61,141 nt of DNA, taken from the NCBI GenBank assembly GCA_000482145.1, contig AUXH01000035.1, forward strand, positions 1 to 61,141. Reading direction: 5' to 3'. Under the pieces are notes generated by a model, which had not been told where the DNA came from, did no database searches, and worked only from the letters and a program-made list of their open reading frames with translations. Positions 25,126-34,770 of this stretch are shown piece by piece. The stretch's first letter is position 1. Each line of letters begins with the position of its first letter. Origin of the DNA: Strigomonas culicis (taxonomy: Eukaryota > Euglenozoa > Kinetoplastea > Trypanosomatida > Trypanosomatidae). Both the position numbers and the translations under genes were made by a program.

Positions 25126-28100
25126 CTACCTCTGCGCACTGAGCGTGAAGGGGCGCGCAATTAGCAGCGCAAACAAGGGGGACGGGATCGGCGTGGTGTA
25201 GGCCAGAGGGATGAGTCGCTCGCCCACGACGCCCTCTTCGCTTTCCAGTTTAAACATTTCCGTTCGCGTCTTCAGCACGAAAGTCGCAAGCTGGCTCGCC
25301 ACCGACTCGTCCCAGTGGGCGAGGTCATTATTTGCAAATAGCTCGACAGAAGAAAGGAAAGGCGATGTCGACCGTGAATTGTGCGCAAATAGCGAAAGCA
25401 ACCAGTTGCCAACGCACAAGGAGCTCAAGTAAACAGTGTCAATGCCTTCCTTACGCAGCAGAGAGAGGAGCTCGCGGTTGCCTTCCAGCAGCGCTGCGAC
25501 CGCCAACGAGCGCTCACGCCGGTTCCAGAAGGCCATCCAGTCACTGGCGGTCTGCCTTTTGAGAAGGTCCACCGTGGACGCGGTCGGATTCTCACGCTCA
25601 TCGTACACGTAGAGCACACACTGTACCAGTGCCGCGAAGCGGTGGGTCTCGGCGTGCTCCAGGGACGGGAGCGCCGCTCGCGCGATGGCGCCGAGAACCG
25701 CATCGGACGCCGGCGTCCCTGTGAAGGCGGGTGGCTCCGACTCGCCGTCTGCAAAGGAGCTGACCGAGATGACCGCGTCCACCTTCAGCTCAGCCTCGAA
25801 GCCACTGATGAAGATGGAGGCCAGGCGCTTCCACCCTTTGGAGGAAGTGAGAAAGCGCAGCACAAAGTACATGGGATCCACGCCACGCCGATCTTGGCAG
25901 AACACGCGCAGCGCGCGCCGCTGATACAGCGCATGAGGATCCCTCCACAGAAAGTGGGCGGCGAATGGGTCTATCAGGACAGCGAGAGAAGCCAAGTTCA
26001 TCAGAAAGAGCAGCGACTCTTCCCCAAAGGTCGCGTTCACAGGGGGCACATAGCTCTGCGGTTCCTCATTGTCCATGAGATTGTACAGGACGAACATTTC
26101 GTCCAGCACCAGAGCGATGGACTTGGACTTCGTCTTGTCGAACGTGTCTTGAAAGTCCGGATGGCACGTCGCGTCCAAAAAGCTCGGGTTCAGCAACCAC
26201 AGAAAGGCACGCATGGTCTGCAGAAAGGCGATGGTTTGGTAAGTGTTGTCTTGACTCGGGGTGTTCTCCAGTGGATTGCCATCCCTGTGAAACCCGCAGT
26301 ACATTTCAATCGGAAACACGACAGGCCACGTGCGACCCCTCTCGTCTAGAAAAGGGCAGTGAAGATGCTTGTAGGCCGCTTCTAATCGACGTGTAACAAC
26401 GTCAAAAAGGCCAGTGTAAACATCGTGGAGAAGGCACCACCGCTGGAGAAGGGCGAAGGACATGGGACGCAACTCGTTCTTATTGTACAGATGCTTTTGC
26501 TCCTTCTGGAACTCCAAAATAGCGCTCAACAGGGAATTGAAGCACGATCCATGTAACTTTTTATGTTGTAGTTGCTCGTAGATTTGACTCCATCCGTCCA
26601 CCGTAAGGGAGAGGCGAACAAGATGGGTAATGCAAAATACTGTCTTGCGCGGCGCGCTTTCCGCTGTAAATGTACTCACAATGGCCTCAACGATCTTGGG
26701 GAAGCGGTCCGCGTGAAGCGGCAGGAGCACGTGCAGACAGTCCTGCAAAGCCGCAGCAATGGTGTCGTTACTTGCGCTTTTGAAGTGGGTAACGACACTT
26801 TCATCAAAGCGAGCGCATTGCTCCTCCGTCAGCAAAATATCCAATTCGTGCGCACCAGTGTCAACAGCCATGTGGCTCATGATAAACAGTGTACTTGCCA
26901 CGCGCTGCGCCTGTGCGTTGAGGCGCTCCGCGACGAGGAGAAGACTGTCCAGCAGATCGGAACTCTTCAACCGCCTGTACGCCTTCGTGATAAAAGGGAC
27001 TGTATAACAAATCGCAGACGCTGCCATGCCGTGTAAGTGCTTACTCAAATTGGAGCTTATCATAGCATCCACAAGCTGTGTAAATATGTACTCGACGGAC
27101 TTGCGCACGCTGGAAGATTTCTCCTCGGCGGCGTGGGCTGCCAGCCGCGGCAGGACGATAATAATGCATGCAGTGGCATGAGAAGAGGGTGCTCTTTCGC
27201 TTATCTTCCTTACAAGCTTCACAAACGAGTCCGATTGTGCGAGGCGATAAAAAAGGGTCAAACTAGAAAACCACTTCAGCAGCCACTCCGCATGTGGGTC
27301 CCTTGCGCTGCAGACATCTGTATGAGCCAAAACAATTAGCTCCAAGATTGTGAAGCAGAGCGACTCAACGGCATCGTCTGATAAGGAGACCCAATTATCT
27401 GGCAGTTTTTCTACGAGTTTGAGCACAAGCGCCACAAACGGTGCCGTGCTGCTCTTGTTCACACTGTGGCATAGCGTCTGCAGAAGTTCGAGCCGCTGTC
27501 GCGGAGCGGCAAGGTCCATGTACAGACACAGTGCCTTCTCCGCCTCGCCGGGCGCCTCCTGCGCCACGCGCGCCATCGCCGCCGTGAGCACGTCCCACCT
27601 GCCGACCTGCACCAGCACATCGGGATTATGTTGAAGCAGAACAAGAAGAGCAGTAATAAACTTCGTACGCATTGGAAAAGCTGCGGCGTCCTCCACCGCA
27701 GCCTTCTCCGCCCCTGCGTCGCTCTTGTGATTGCTGTGCCCCGCCTTGGGGGTCGAAGCGCTGTGCTCGTCGCAGCCGGGGGTGCTGTGCTGTAGAAAGT
27801 CCTGTACCACAGTAAGAGCCTCATCTATCTGCGTTGTGTTCTTGTTCAATTCGGCATCAAAAAGATCCGTTGTGCTCAAGTGGCGCCACAGTAGGTCGTC
27901 ATCCCCCTCGCCATCAAATCGGAGAACACTATCATTCTCTTTTTCCGTTTCAACCGAGGCGCGGCTAGCATGCAAACGTTTCAACGTTTTTGAAAACTCT
28001 GCCTCCAGCGACTCCATCGGGCCTTCTCCTACAGCTTCCACAAAGGCATCAAGGGAAGGAGAGCTGAGTTCTCCTGGTGCGTTGCAGGTCCCATTGTGAT

Positions 28101-28293
28101 GGTTCTGGATAAAGGAGGTCACTAGACTCTTTAGCGCTCGCACGCATTCCATGTCGTCAAAATGGGGATCAAGTGCCTCCATCTCACGTACCACTTCAGA
28201 CGAAGTGACAAAGGCCGCATCATCGCTTTTTCGGTTCCGTAAGGCCTTCGCGACACAGGAATCTAACGAATCCGTCGTGCCACTCGAAGCCAT
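25126..28293 (-). CDS. Large helical protein, unknown, 1055 aa
   Basis: I do not recognise the family. The product is long, soluble and mostly alpha-helical with Leu-rich segments spaced like HEAT/ARM repeats (for example FVALVLKLVEKLPDNWVSL, SATACIIIVLPRLAAH-type stretches, HLVRLSLTVDGWSQIYEQL). The first ~170 residues are acidic and polar. The central part contains aromatic-rich sequence (VVFPIEMYCGFHRDGNPLEN; FAAHFLWRDPHALYQRRALR) that looks conserved and might be diagnostic in a profile search. No catalytic motif, signal peptide or membrane helix is evident. The gene starts at an ATG at 28293 and is free of stops for over 3 kb with coding-like codon use, so it is real. A scaffold role is inferred only from the repeat-like architecture. 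Confidence 0.75.
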   Translation of the reverse strand: MASSGTTDSLDSCVAKALRNRKSDDAAFVTSSEVVREMEALDPHFDDMECVRALKSLVTSFIQNHHNGTCNAPGELSSPSLDAFVEAVGEGPMESLEAEFSKTLKRLHASRASVETEKENDSVLRFDGEGDDDLLWRHLSTTDLFDAELNKNTTQIDEALTVVQDFLQHSTPGCDEHSASTPKAGHSNHKSDAGAEKAAVEDAAAFPMRTKFITALLVLLQHNPDVLVQVGRWDVLTAAMARVAQEAPGEAEKALCLYMDLAAPRQRLELLQTLCHSVNKSSTAPFVALVLKLVEKLPDNWVSLSDDAVESLCFTILELIVLAHTDVCSARDPHAEWLLKWFSSLTLFYRLAQSDSFVKLVRKISERAPSSHATACIIIVLPRLAAHAAEEKSSSVRKSVEYIFTQLVDAMISSNLSKHLHGMAASAICYTVPFITKAYRRLKSSDLLDSLLLVAERLNAQAQRVASTLFIMSHMAVDTGAHELDILLTEEQCARFDESVVTHFKSASNDTIAAALQDCLHVLLPLHADRFPKIVEAIVSTFTAESAPRKTVFCITHLVRLSLTVDGWSQIYEQLQHKKLHGSCFNSLLSAILEFQKEQKHLYNKNELRPMSFALLQRWCLLHDVYTGLFDVVTRRLEAAYKHLHCPFLDERGRTWPVVFPIEMYCGFHRDGNPLENTPSQDNTYQTIAFLQTMRAFLWLLNPSFLDATCHPDFQDTFDKTKSKSIALVLDEMFVLYNLMDNEEPQSYVPPVNATFGEESLLFLMNLASLAVLIDPFAAHFLWRDPHALYQRRALRVFCQDRRGVDPMYFVLRFLTSSKGWKRLASIFISGFEAELKVDAVISVSSFADGESEPPAFTGTPASDAVLGAIARAALPSLEHAETHRFAALVQCVLYVYDERENPTASTVDLLKRQTASDWMAFWNRRERSLAVAALLEGNRELLSLLRKEGIDTVYLSSLCVGNWLLSLFAHNSRSTSPFLSSVELFANNDLAHWDESVASQLATFVLKTRTEMFKLESEEGVVGERLIPLAYTTPIPSPLFALLIARPFTLSAQR

Positions 28294-28888
28294 CTTAACC
28301 GCCCGCTACGAAGATGGAGACTCAACGAGAGCTCGGAGGAACAGAGTTGCTACAGAGATACTAACAAAAAAAAAAAAGGAGTATCGAGGATGATTGCACT
28401 GTGGTGAGCACGGTATCGCAAAAACAAAAAAAAAGAGTAAATAAATATATCAGTATGTAAGTGAGAAAAAAAGAGAGGAGCGAAAAACAAAAATGTAGAA
28501 CCAAAAGAGATTCTTATCCACAAGTCAAAACAAAATCACAACAGTAAATAAGTACAACAACCCATCTGATCTCTGCAAAGCAAGAACGGAAGAAGTCATC
28601 CGACTTCCCTTTTCTTCTTTGGCTAACAGACAAGAAGTATAACAGACTGAAGTAAAGTTCACAACAAAATAGAAGAAAAACTGCTAATAAGAATGCACAG
28701 AACTAAATATATCACTACTACATTAAGTATCAATGTTGTGACTAGGGTAACAACGGTAATTGAAAGAACAAAATGAACTATCATAGATGCTAGATATTCT
28801 ACAGGTCAGTAAAATACTAAAAAGGAGGGAGGATAAAAGGCACAGGAACAGTGAAGCCCAACTTCCTGATTCCGTTGCACCCAGCCCT
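28294..28888 (-). other. Intergenic spacer, A-rich
   Basis: No gene is seen in about 595 bp. Multiple A runs (28369-28378, 28420-28435) read as T tracts on the transcribed strand and may be the splice signal of the gene at 28293. Confidence 0.6.
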
Positions 28889-29779
28889 TCACCGCTGTTC
28901 CCGCACTGCCTTGCCAGCCTCGAGGGGGCTGTGGAACATGTACTTCAGCTCGGGCTTCGCCTTCACCGCCGGAATGCTGTCCACCTTCTCCATGTAGTTG
29001 TACGGAACACCCTCCGTGAACAGTTCGCGCAGTGGCGTCGAGGAGAGAAAGTAGGGGTTCTTACGCGGAGGGTAGTCCGTCTTCTTGCAGAACATGGGCT
29101 CCCACGAGGGCAGCCAGCACGCGGAGAAGAGGCCCCAGTTCTCTCCCGGACGAATGCCATACACGTGGTAGTCGAACCGACGGCACCACTCTCGTTTGTA
29201 ATCCGCGTACTTCGTCCAGAGCTGCTTCTTGCGCTCGAGTCGCTCCTTCGACTCCAGCACGCCGTACTTGCGGCACTCGTAGTCATTCGGGAGGTAGCCA
29301 GCGAGACGGAAGTTACTACGGTACCAGAAGCAGATCTCTGTGAGGAGGAAGGTGCCGGTGCCAATGAGGAGCCGCGAGCTAGGCATGAAGCGGGCGGTGC
29401 GGGTGGACGCCTTTGACCTAATCCAGTACGTATAGCCATACGCGACCGCAAACGAGAAGAGATGCTCGTACCAGCGAACGCACGTTACGGTGTCACTGAT
29501 GCCGGGGTTCGGCTCGATCAGAGGATACGGCGTGCCCATAATGTGGTAGGAGAGTCGGAAGTTAGTGAAGTCCGAATTGATGATCTCCAAGTACACACTA
29601 TCACGCCGTTCAATTGAGAGGGAGGAACGCCACAGCTGAAACGTCTTCCACGCTAGTTGCTCTTGGTCCGTCAGTTCGCGATCTGTGCTGGCAGCATAGC
29701 GCGTGTGGTCAGTCGCGATAAACACCGGACGTCCGGCGTGGTCAACACCTCCAGGTCCTATCTCTTCTGCAGTTGTCAT
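28889..29779 (-). CDS. Unknown protein with one or two membrane segments, 296 aa
   Basis: I do not recognise the family. The product is rich in Tyr, Trp and Arg. Two moderately hydrophobic stretches (about 104-118, YEHLFSFAVAYGYTYWI, and about 133-152, SRLLIGTGTFLLTEICFWY) could be membrane helices. They are followed by a charged region (SKERLERKKQLWTKYADYKREWCRRF) and an aromatic, Pro-rich C-terminal half. This composition is common in trypanosomatid-specific subunits of mitochondrial respiratory complexes, but no motif proves it. There is no obvious cleavable presequence. The ATG at 29779 is the first in frame. Confidence 0.7.
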   Translation of the reverse strand: MTTAEEIGPGGVDHAGRPVFIATDHTRYAASTDRELTDQEQLAWKTFQLWRSSLSIERRDSVYLEIINSDFTNFRLSYHIMGTPYPLIEPNPGISDTVTCVRWYEHLFSFAVAYGYTYWIRSKASTRTARFMPSSRLLIGTGTFLLTEICFWYRSNFRLAGYLPNDYECRKYGVLESKERLERKKQLWTKYADYKREWCRRFDYHVYGIRPGENWGLFSACWLPSWEPMFCKKTDYPPRKNPYFLSSTPLRELFTEGVPYNYMEKVDSIPAVKAKPELKYMFHSPLEAGKAVREQR

Positions 29780-30286
29780 TTGGATAGATAGAGTTTACCT
29801 TCGCGCATCGACAAAAAAAAAGGAGAATTATATTCAAGAAGTGTGAAAAAAGAGAGAAGAGAGAATAAGAAAAGGATACAAAAACAAGCAAGGTGTCCAA
29901 GAGCCACCACCACTATCACAACAATCGAACCTGACGCAGATGCATGTTGCCGACAGTGTTCTCCAAACTCACTAACAATTGTTATGCAAGCGAACCTCAT
30001 GTAGCTTTAAATATCAGTAGTGCTCAATTACACTTCAACGTTCGGATAAATTCTAAACGAGCACCGTTATTAACGCAGAGAAGGTATATTCAAAGGAAGG
30101 AAATTAAAAGGAGTACATGAAGACATACTACCATCTTTATATACCGTTAATTTGATCAAGAAAAAGCGTATGGAAAAAAAAACGTTGGAAATCACTTTTT
30201 TTTAAAAAAAAAGGGGGGCGCAGGGTTGGAGTTTGTGTTTGTACATAAGAAAAAAAGGAAGAAAAAGGAGAGTGGTTGAGAAAAAG
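29780..30286 (-). other. Intergenic spacer
   Basis: No gene is seen in about 507 bp. It is AT-rich with A and T homopolymers at 30175-30210. Confidence 0.6.
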
Positions 30287-32113
30287 CTATGCGCTTTGTG
30301 CCCTAAAATTGTTTAGCACCGCATAGGCGTTTTTGATCTCCGACTGCACCTTAGATGAACTCCAACCCTTTGCCGATCCCATCAGTTGGGCCACCTGGGG
30401 CACGCACCGCTCGGCAGCATTCGTGTTCAAGAACGCCGCACGGGTACGGTGTGTAAGGAAGTCGCAGACGCGCTCACAGTGTTCGTTCTTGGCCGCCCAC
30501 ACGACCTCCGCGCCGATGATGGGCGCCTCCGGCGTCAGTCGCTCGTACAGCTTGCTCTGCTGGCGCGCCTCGGCCACAACCTGGTTGTAGCGGTCGCCGT
30601 AGTTGCCCGTAAGGTGGCGGTGGACGTCGTCCGGGATCTGCGCGTCGGTCGGCGCCGCGGGGACGCTCTTGAGCTCACGCGCACCGACCATAACAATCTG
30701 CTCCGTGCAGCAGGGCTTGCGGCCAGCCTTGCCCTTCAGAAGCGTCTTCTCCAACGAGTTGACAGCGTCCTCGGCCATGCGGCGGTACGTGGTCCACTTG
30801 CCCCCCACGATGTTGAGCATGTGCGCGTGCTCGTCGACGGTGATGAGATGCTCGCGCGAGATGCTGGCGGTGCTCTTCCCCGTCATGTTCTTCGTGCCCG
30901 CCAGAGGGCGGATGCCAGCCCACACCGAGTGCACCGCCTCGGCGGGGATGGGTCCGACGTACGGCTCCACGTTCTTCAGAAGGAAGGCCTCGTCCTCCTT
31001 GGAGCAGCGCGGCTCCTCGGTGGCGGGGCAAGGGTGGTCCGTGGTACCCACGATGCAACCGCCCAGCCAAGGGATGGCGAACACGACGCGGCCGTCCGTG
31101 GAGGGAACAATCATGGCCTCCTTCGTTCTTGGGCAGTACAGCTTGTCAATGACAATGTGCGCACCCAGCGCGGGAACCATGTTCACGTGCCGAGACTTTT
31201 CGTCCACCATCTCTTCCACAACGCCCGTCAGAGGCCCCGCCGCGTTCACCACGGACCTGCAGTACACCTGGCCCTTCGTGTGGTTGAGCTGGTCCTCCAC
31301 TGTGCACTGCACCACCTCCTCACCCTTCGCGTTGCGAATCACGTTCATTCCCGTCACCTTGGTGTAGTTCACCGTCGCAGCGCCGTAGGAGGCCGCCGTC
31401 ATCGCGACGCTGTAGCACAGCCGCGCGTCGTTCATCTGCCCGTCGTAGTAGCGCACACCGCCGAGCAGCGGATAGTTGTCGGGATCTGTGGTCTTGATTC
31501 GCGGGAAGGCGTCGATCACTTCATAGGGCCGCAGAAAGTGCGAGTACTTAAGCGTGCCGCCGAAGCACGCCGCGATGATGTCATACATTTTGGTTCCCGA
31601 CCAGAACATGATGATGTCATACGGGTGGTAGCAGGGCACCAGCGTTGGGAGAGGGTGGCACAAGTGCGGTGCCTGGTTGATCATAATGGTTCGCTCTCGA
31701 AGGGCTTCCGCGACAAGCATGAGTTGCCCAAGATCAAACTCAAACACAGCCTTCTGCAGGTAACGAATACCACCATGAATCAGCTTTGTACTTCTACTGC
31801 TAGTACCGCTCGCATAGTCCTTCATTTCCACGAGCCCAACGCTGTAGCCGCGGGTCACTGCATCCAGCGCGACGCCAGTGCCGACGCAGCCGCCTCCGAT
31901 CACAAGGACGTCCATGGGGTTTTCAACATTGTCATACTTCAACAGCGCCTGTTGGCACTCATTTCGAGAAGGTATAGAGCTGTGCACAAAGGGGGGGCAC
32001 TTGGCAGCCGAGAACTTGCGCTGCGTCCACGACGGGTCAGTATATCCAAATGCAATCAACCCACTAAGGGCCACGGTACTACAGCCAACAGCCCACTTCA
32101 AAACAGACGCCAT
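30287..32113 (-). CDS. FAD-dependent glycerol-3-phosphate dehydrogenase, mitochondrial
   Basis: The 608-residue product is a typical FAD-glycerol-3-phosphate dehydrogenase. A short N-terminal hydrophobic segment (KWAVGCSTVALSGLIAFGY) serves as mitochondrial signal or anchor. The FAD-binding motif DVLVIGGGCVGTGVALDA (residues ~69-86) is followed by the family signature ASGTSSRSTKLIHGGIRYL. Further conserved blocks include AAGPLTGVVEEM, VPALGAHIVIDK, STDGRVVFAIPWLGG and the C-terminal helical domain. It oxidises glycerol-3-phosphate to dihydroxyacetone phosphate at the outer face of the inner mitochondrial membrane and passes electrons to ubiquinone, closing the glycerophosphate shuttle that reoxidises glycosomal NADH in trypanosomatids. 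The C-terminus lacks the calcium-binding EF-hand extension found in animals. The ATG at 32113 lies below a pyrimidine-rich leader. Confidence 0.95.
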   Translation of the reverse strand: MASVLKWAVGCSTVALSGLIAFGYTDPSWTQRKFSAAKCPPFVHSSIPSRNECQQALLKYDNVENPMDVLVIGGGCVGTGVALDAVTRGYSVGLVEMKDYASGTSSRSTKLIHGGIRYLQKAVFEFDLGQLMLVAEALRERTIMINQAPHLCHPLPTLVPCYHPYDIIMFWSGTKMYDIIAACFGGTLKYSHFLRPYEVIDAFPRIKTTDPDNYPLLGGVRYYDGQMNDARLCYSVAMTAASYGAATVNYTKVTGMNVIRNAKGEEVVQCTVEDQLNHTKGQVYCRSVVNAAGPLTGVVEEMVDEKSRHVNMVPALGAHIVIDKLYCPRTKEAMIVPSTDGRVVFAIPWLGGCIVGTTDHPCPATEEPRCSKEDEAFLLKNVEPYVGPIPAEAVHSVWAGIRPLAGTKNMTGKSTASISREHLITVDEHAHMLNIVGGKWTTYRRMAEDAVNSLEKTLLKGKAGRKPCCTEQIVMVGARELKSVPAAPTDAQIPDDVHRHLTGNYGDRYNQVVAEARQQSKLYERLTPEAPIIGAEVVWAAKNEHCERVCDFLTHRTRAAFLNTNAAERCVPQVAQLMGSAKGWSSSKVQSEIKNAYAVLNNFRAQSA

Positions 32114-32634
32114 AGTTTTGCTTCTGTTTTTGAGGGAGGGGGGGAGGGGGGATGCTTGATTTGATTCGCAGTTATTGTAGTAGTTTTTTTTTTTTTGCTT
32201 ACCTTTCTCACTACACTATAAACAACGGAAGCAAAGAGTATAAAAAGAGATAAATTAATGTTGTTGTTGGTGATTGCCTAACACGGAGAGGAGAAAGTAC
32301 TTATCAGTGTGTCGTCAAGATACTATTAACAATGAGACAAAAGGAGGGGACGGAGGCTGTATGAAGGTTTTCCTACGTTCGCTTGCACAAGGATATCGGC
32401 TCACAAAACAGAGAAGCATCAGGCAAATTTAAAGCACACCGTATACAGGATACCTAGAGAAGCCAGTATCACGAAAAGAAAAAGAACAAAACAATCGCAA
32501 AAACGAATAGCGTGGTATTATATGTGTGATTTCTTTTTTGAGGAAATGAGAAAAGAAAATGGATAGAGCTAGAAAGACACGAGCAACAATATGGCCGAGC
32601 ATAACAAATGTGGGAGGGCATCAGTGACTCCCTG
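32114..32634 (-). other. Intergenic spacer
   Basis: No gene is seen in about 520 bp. A G-rich run (32133-32152) reads as a C-rich tract and a T run (32185-32196) is also present. Confidence 0.6.
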
Positions 32635-33126
32635 TCAACCTCGATACGCTCTAGTGCAACCTTGTTTGTGATAGCCTTGTGGACCGCCCAAGCAGTCGCA
32701 CTGCCGCGTCACACTCGGCTGAATAGAAGTAGACTCATCGAATGGGTTCAAAAACAGGTTTACAATGGAATTGTAGAAGGAAGTCCACACGCTTGGGGTA
32801 GAAGGTGTCTGTGCGTCTTGTTCTCTTTTTAAAAAGGCTTCTGTCAACCTTTCCTCCTCCTCTTTACTCAGTACACGACGATTGCTTGAGGCAGCATCGA
32901 GCTCCGCCTGTAGTTGCCGCGCGCGCGCCATCGAGGCGCTCTCCACGTAAGACCAGTGCGAGTCATTCGAGCAAGCAGACACAGGCGCCTGCTCCTGTGG
33001 GGAGGCCGCCTCGACGGTTTCCGCGCTTCCCGCCGGCTCCGCCACTCTTGTGTCGACAAAAATAGACTGCGACGCTGGCGTCACGTCCTCAGGAACACGC
33101 GATGAAGAAACGCTGAAGGACGCCAT
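32635..33126 (-). CDS. Small acidic protein, unknown, 163 aa
   Basis: I do not recognise it. The first ~70 residues are Ser/Glu/Ala-rich and likely disordered. A short charged helix follows (ARARQLQAELDAASSNRRVLSKEEEERLTEAFLKRE), then a hydrophobic, possibly membrane-touching stretch (SVWTSFYNSIVNLFLNPF). The C-terminus has a Cys-containing tail (CDCLGGPQGYHKQGC). No domain can be named. The frame extends upstream to 33279 through T-rich leader; ATG 33126 is preferred. Coding status is supported by GC-rich codon use that differs from the spacers on both sides, but it is the shortest evidence-poor gene in this cluster. Confidence 0.55.
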   Translation of the reverse strand: MASFSVSSSRVPEDVTPASQSIFVDTRVAEPAGSAETVEAASPQEQAPVSACSNDSHWSYVESASMARARQLQAELDAASSNRRVLSKEEEERLTEAFLKREQDAQTPSTPSVWTSFYNSIVNLFLNPFDESTSIQPSVTRQCDCLGGPQGYHKQGCTRAYRG

Positions 33127-33488
33127 ACAGTGGGACGCACAGGATACTGTGGAAGATAATGACAATGATCTAAAGAAATATGAAGCAATTGCTATGAAGC
33201 AGCAAGGGTACGAAAAAAAAAAAAGAACAGAAAATCCAAAAGGTAGAACTAGCTTCACCGTTTTTTTTTCTTTTACCAATTGAACCCAACGAAAGAAGGG
33301 ATCAGAGAGAGGAGTAATAGAATCAAAGCAACAGGTTTAATCTCAACAGATAACTGCAGGGGCATGAAGAATAACACAAGGCAACTCGATACATCTGAAC
33401 AGGGGAATCCCAACAACGAATACAATCAAAAGAGCAAAATGATGAACACACGCAAATAAAACGCAAAACGTTAGGATTAAAAGCTCAC
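33127..33488 (-). other. Intergenic spacer
   Basis: No gene is seen. A T run near 33260-33270 and A runs near 33217-33226 are the only features. Confidence 0.6.
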
Positions 33489-34523
33489 TTAGACAAGATT
33501 CACCATATCATCTGTCGCACTACCCTCGAGGAGTGAGGGTGGAGGGAACATGCTGTGAGTGAGGTTATTGCACACACCGTTCTTTTTCCCATAGAGCATA
33601 CCCTTCTTACTCTCACGTCTTGTCGTAGAGGTCAACATCAAAAAGATGTACATGACCGCCATGCCCCCCACAAGGAGGAGAACAATAAGATCCAGAAAGA
33701 ACACCATGCACGCACCGATACCAACCAAATTGGGTTCATCCGTATTCGACGTGTTACGTGCTCGAGCCTGACGAAATCCTGGTTTGTTCATCATAAAAGG
33801 CATATCCACCGGCGCGCCACCCTCCATGGGCCCGGTCATGTTCAGTGGTATTGTTGTAGCAGACCTATTGTGCACTGGCATCTGTGAAATCATCGCAGAA
33901 AGAAATCGGATCATCCACGAACACGCCACAATCGCACCGAGGCCAATGCAAACCACAAAAAGAGTGAACCATCGCAACGAGCGCAGACCGACACAGCCGC
34001 CGATGATCCCGCAATGGTGATCGTGTTCCAGCACACACACGCCACAGGTGTAGCAGTGCGACGTCCGCGGGGGCCGACGAAGATGGCACACGCGGCAAAA
34101 GATGTATCTCTTATCATCCCCGACAGGATCGATATCACCCGGGCCCAGACGCGGGTATACGCCAGGATCGGTGCAGCTCACTAGCGCAGCAAAGACAAAG
34201 CCACCAATAACCAAGGAGTACAAAAGAAAAAAATCAAAAAATGACAGAATGGGCCATGCGATAACGGTATTACAGCAAAGCAGGAAGGCAGTGATGCCAG
34301 CAGGAGCAAAAATCACACAGCGGTCGGGTGAAAGGTACAGCACCTTCCCGCACACAACACTTCGCTTCAGCTTCCCCAGCGCGGCCAACGTGTTATTTCG
34401 CCGTCGCAGAAACACGTCGTCCGTGCTGAGCAATGCATCCTCGGTGCCATTCAACCCCTCGCCCGCTGCTGCTGCTGTCACCGCTGTGGCTGCTGCAGGC
34501 CGCAGAGGCACCACTGCATCCAT
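33489..34523 (-). CDS. DHHC palmitoyltransferase, copy 1
   Basis: The 344-residue product has the zDHHC protein S-acyltransferase layout. Two membrane helices (about 68-92 and 95-117) precede a Cys-rich cytosolic domain, CRVCHLRRPPRTSHCYTCGVC, with the catalytic DHHC at Asp168-Cys171. Two more helices follow (about 185-205 and 270-296). The DPG motif (TDPGVYPRLG) after TM2 and the TTxE-like region after TM4 (TSTTRRES) are typical. It attaches palmitate to cysteines of substrate proteins at internal or plasma membranes. It lies next to a second DHHC gene at 34771-35619, so the pair probably arose by local duplication followed by divergence. The N-terminus carries an Ala-rich stretch. ATG at 34523. 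Confidence 0.93.
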   Translation of the reverse strand: MDAVVPLRPAAATAVTAAAAGEGLNGTEDALLSTDDVFLRRRNNTLAALGKLKRSVVCGKVLYLSPDRCVIFAPAGITAFLLCCNTVIAWPILSFFDFFLLYSLVIGGFVFAALVSCTDPGVYPRLGPGDIDPVGDDKRYIFCRVCHLRRPPRTSHCYTCGVCVLEHDHHCGIIGGCVGLRSLRWFTLFVVCIGLGAIVACSWMIRFLSAMISQMPVHNRSATTIPLNMTGPMEGGAPVDMPFMMNKPGFRQARARNTSNTDEPNLVGIGACMVFFLDLIVLLLVGGMAVMYIFLMLTSTTRRESKKGMLYGKKNGVCNNLTHSMFPPPSLLEGSATDDMVNLV

Positions 34524-34770
34524 TGTCTCTTCTTAATCGCAACTTGTAGGTTTCTTTGCGTCGGTCGGACGTAAATGCAAGTCCGAATTCCTAAAAATGT
34601 AGAAACATAGGGAAGAGGAGAGTGGGATAAAAATAAGCGATAGTGGTATACAGTGAGAAAGAGGGGGGGGGGGGCAAGAGAAACATCCCTGTCATAGCTG
34701 CAGTCTTGGGGAGATTGAAACATCGCATCGCAACGCAGAGAAGGCGTTTTTTAATTCACTGCAATATGTT

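Noticed and set aside
30386..32164. 592-residue + strand open frame
   Set aside because: It is antisense to the FAD-glycerol-3-phosphate dehydrogenase gene; its His/Arg/Val-rich translation looks like a shadow.
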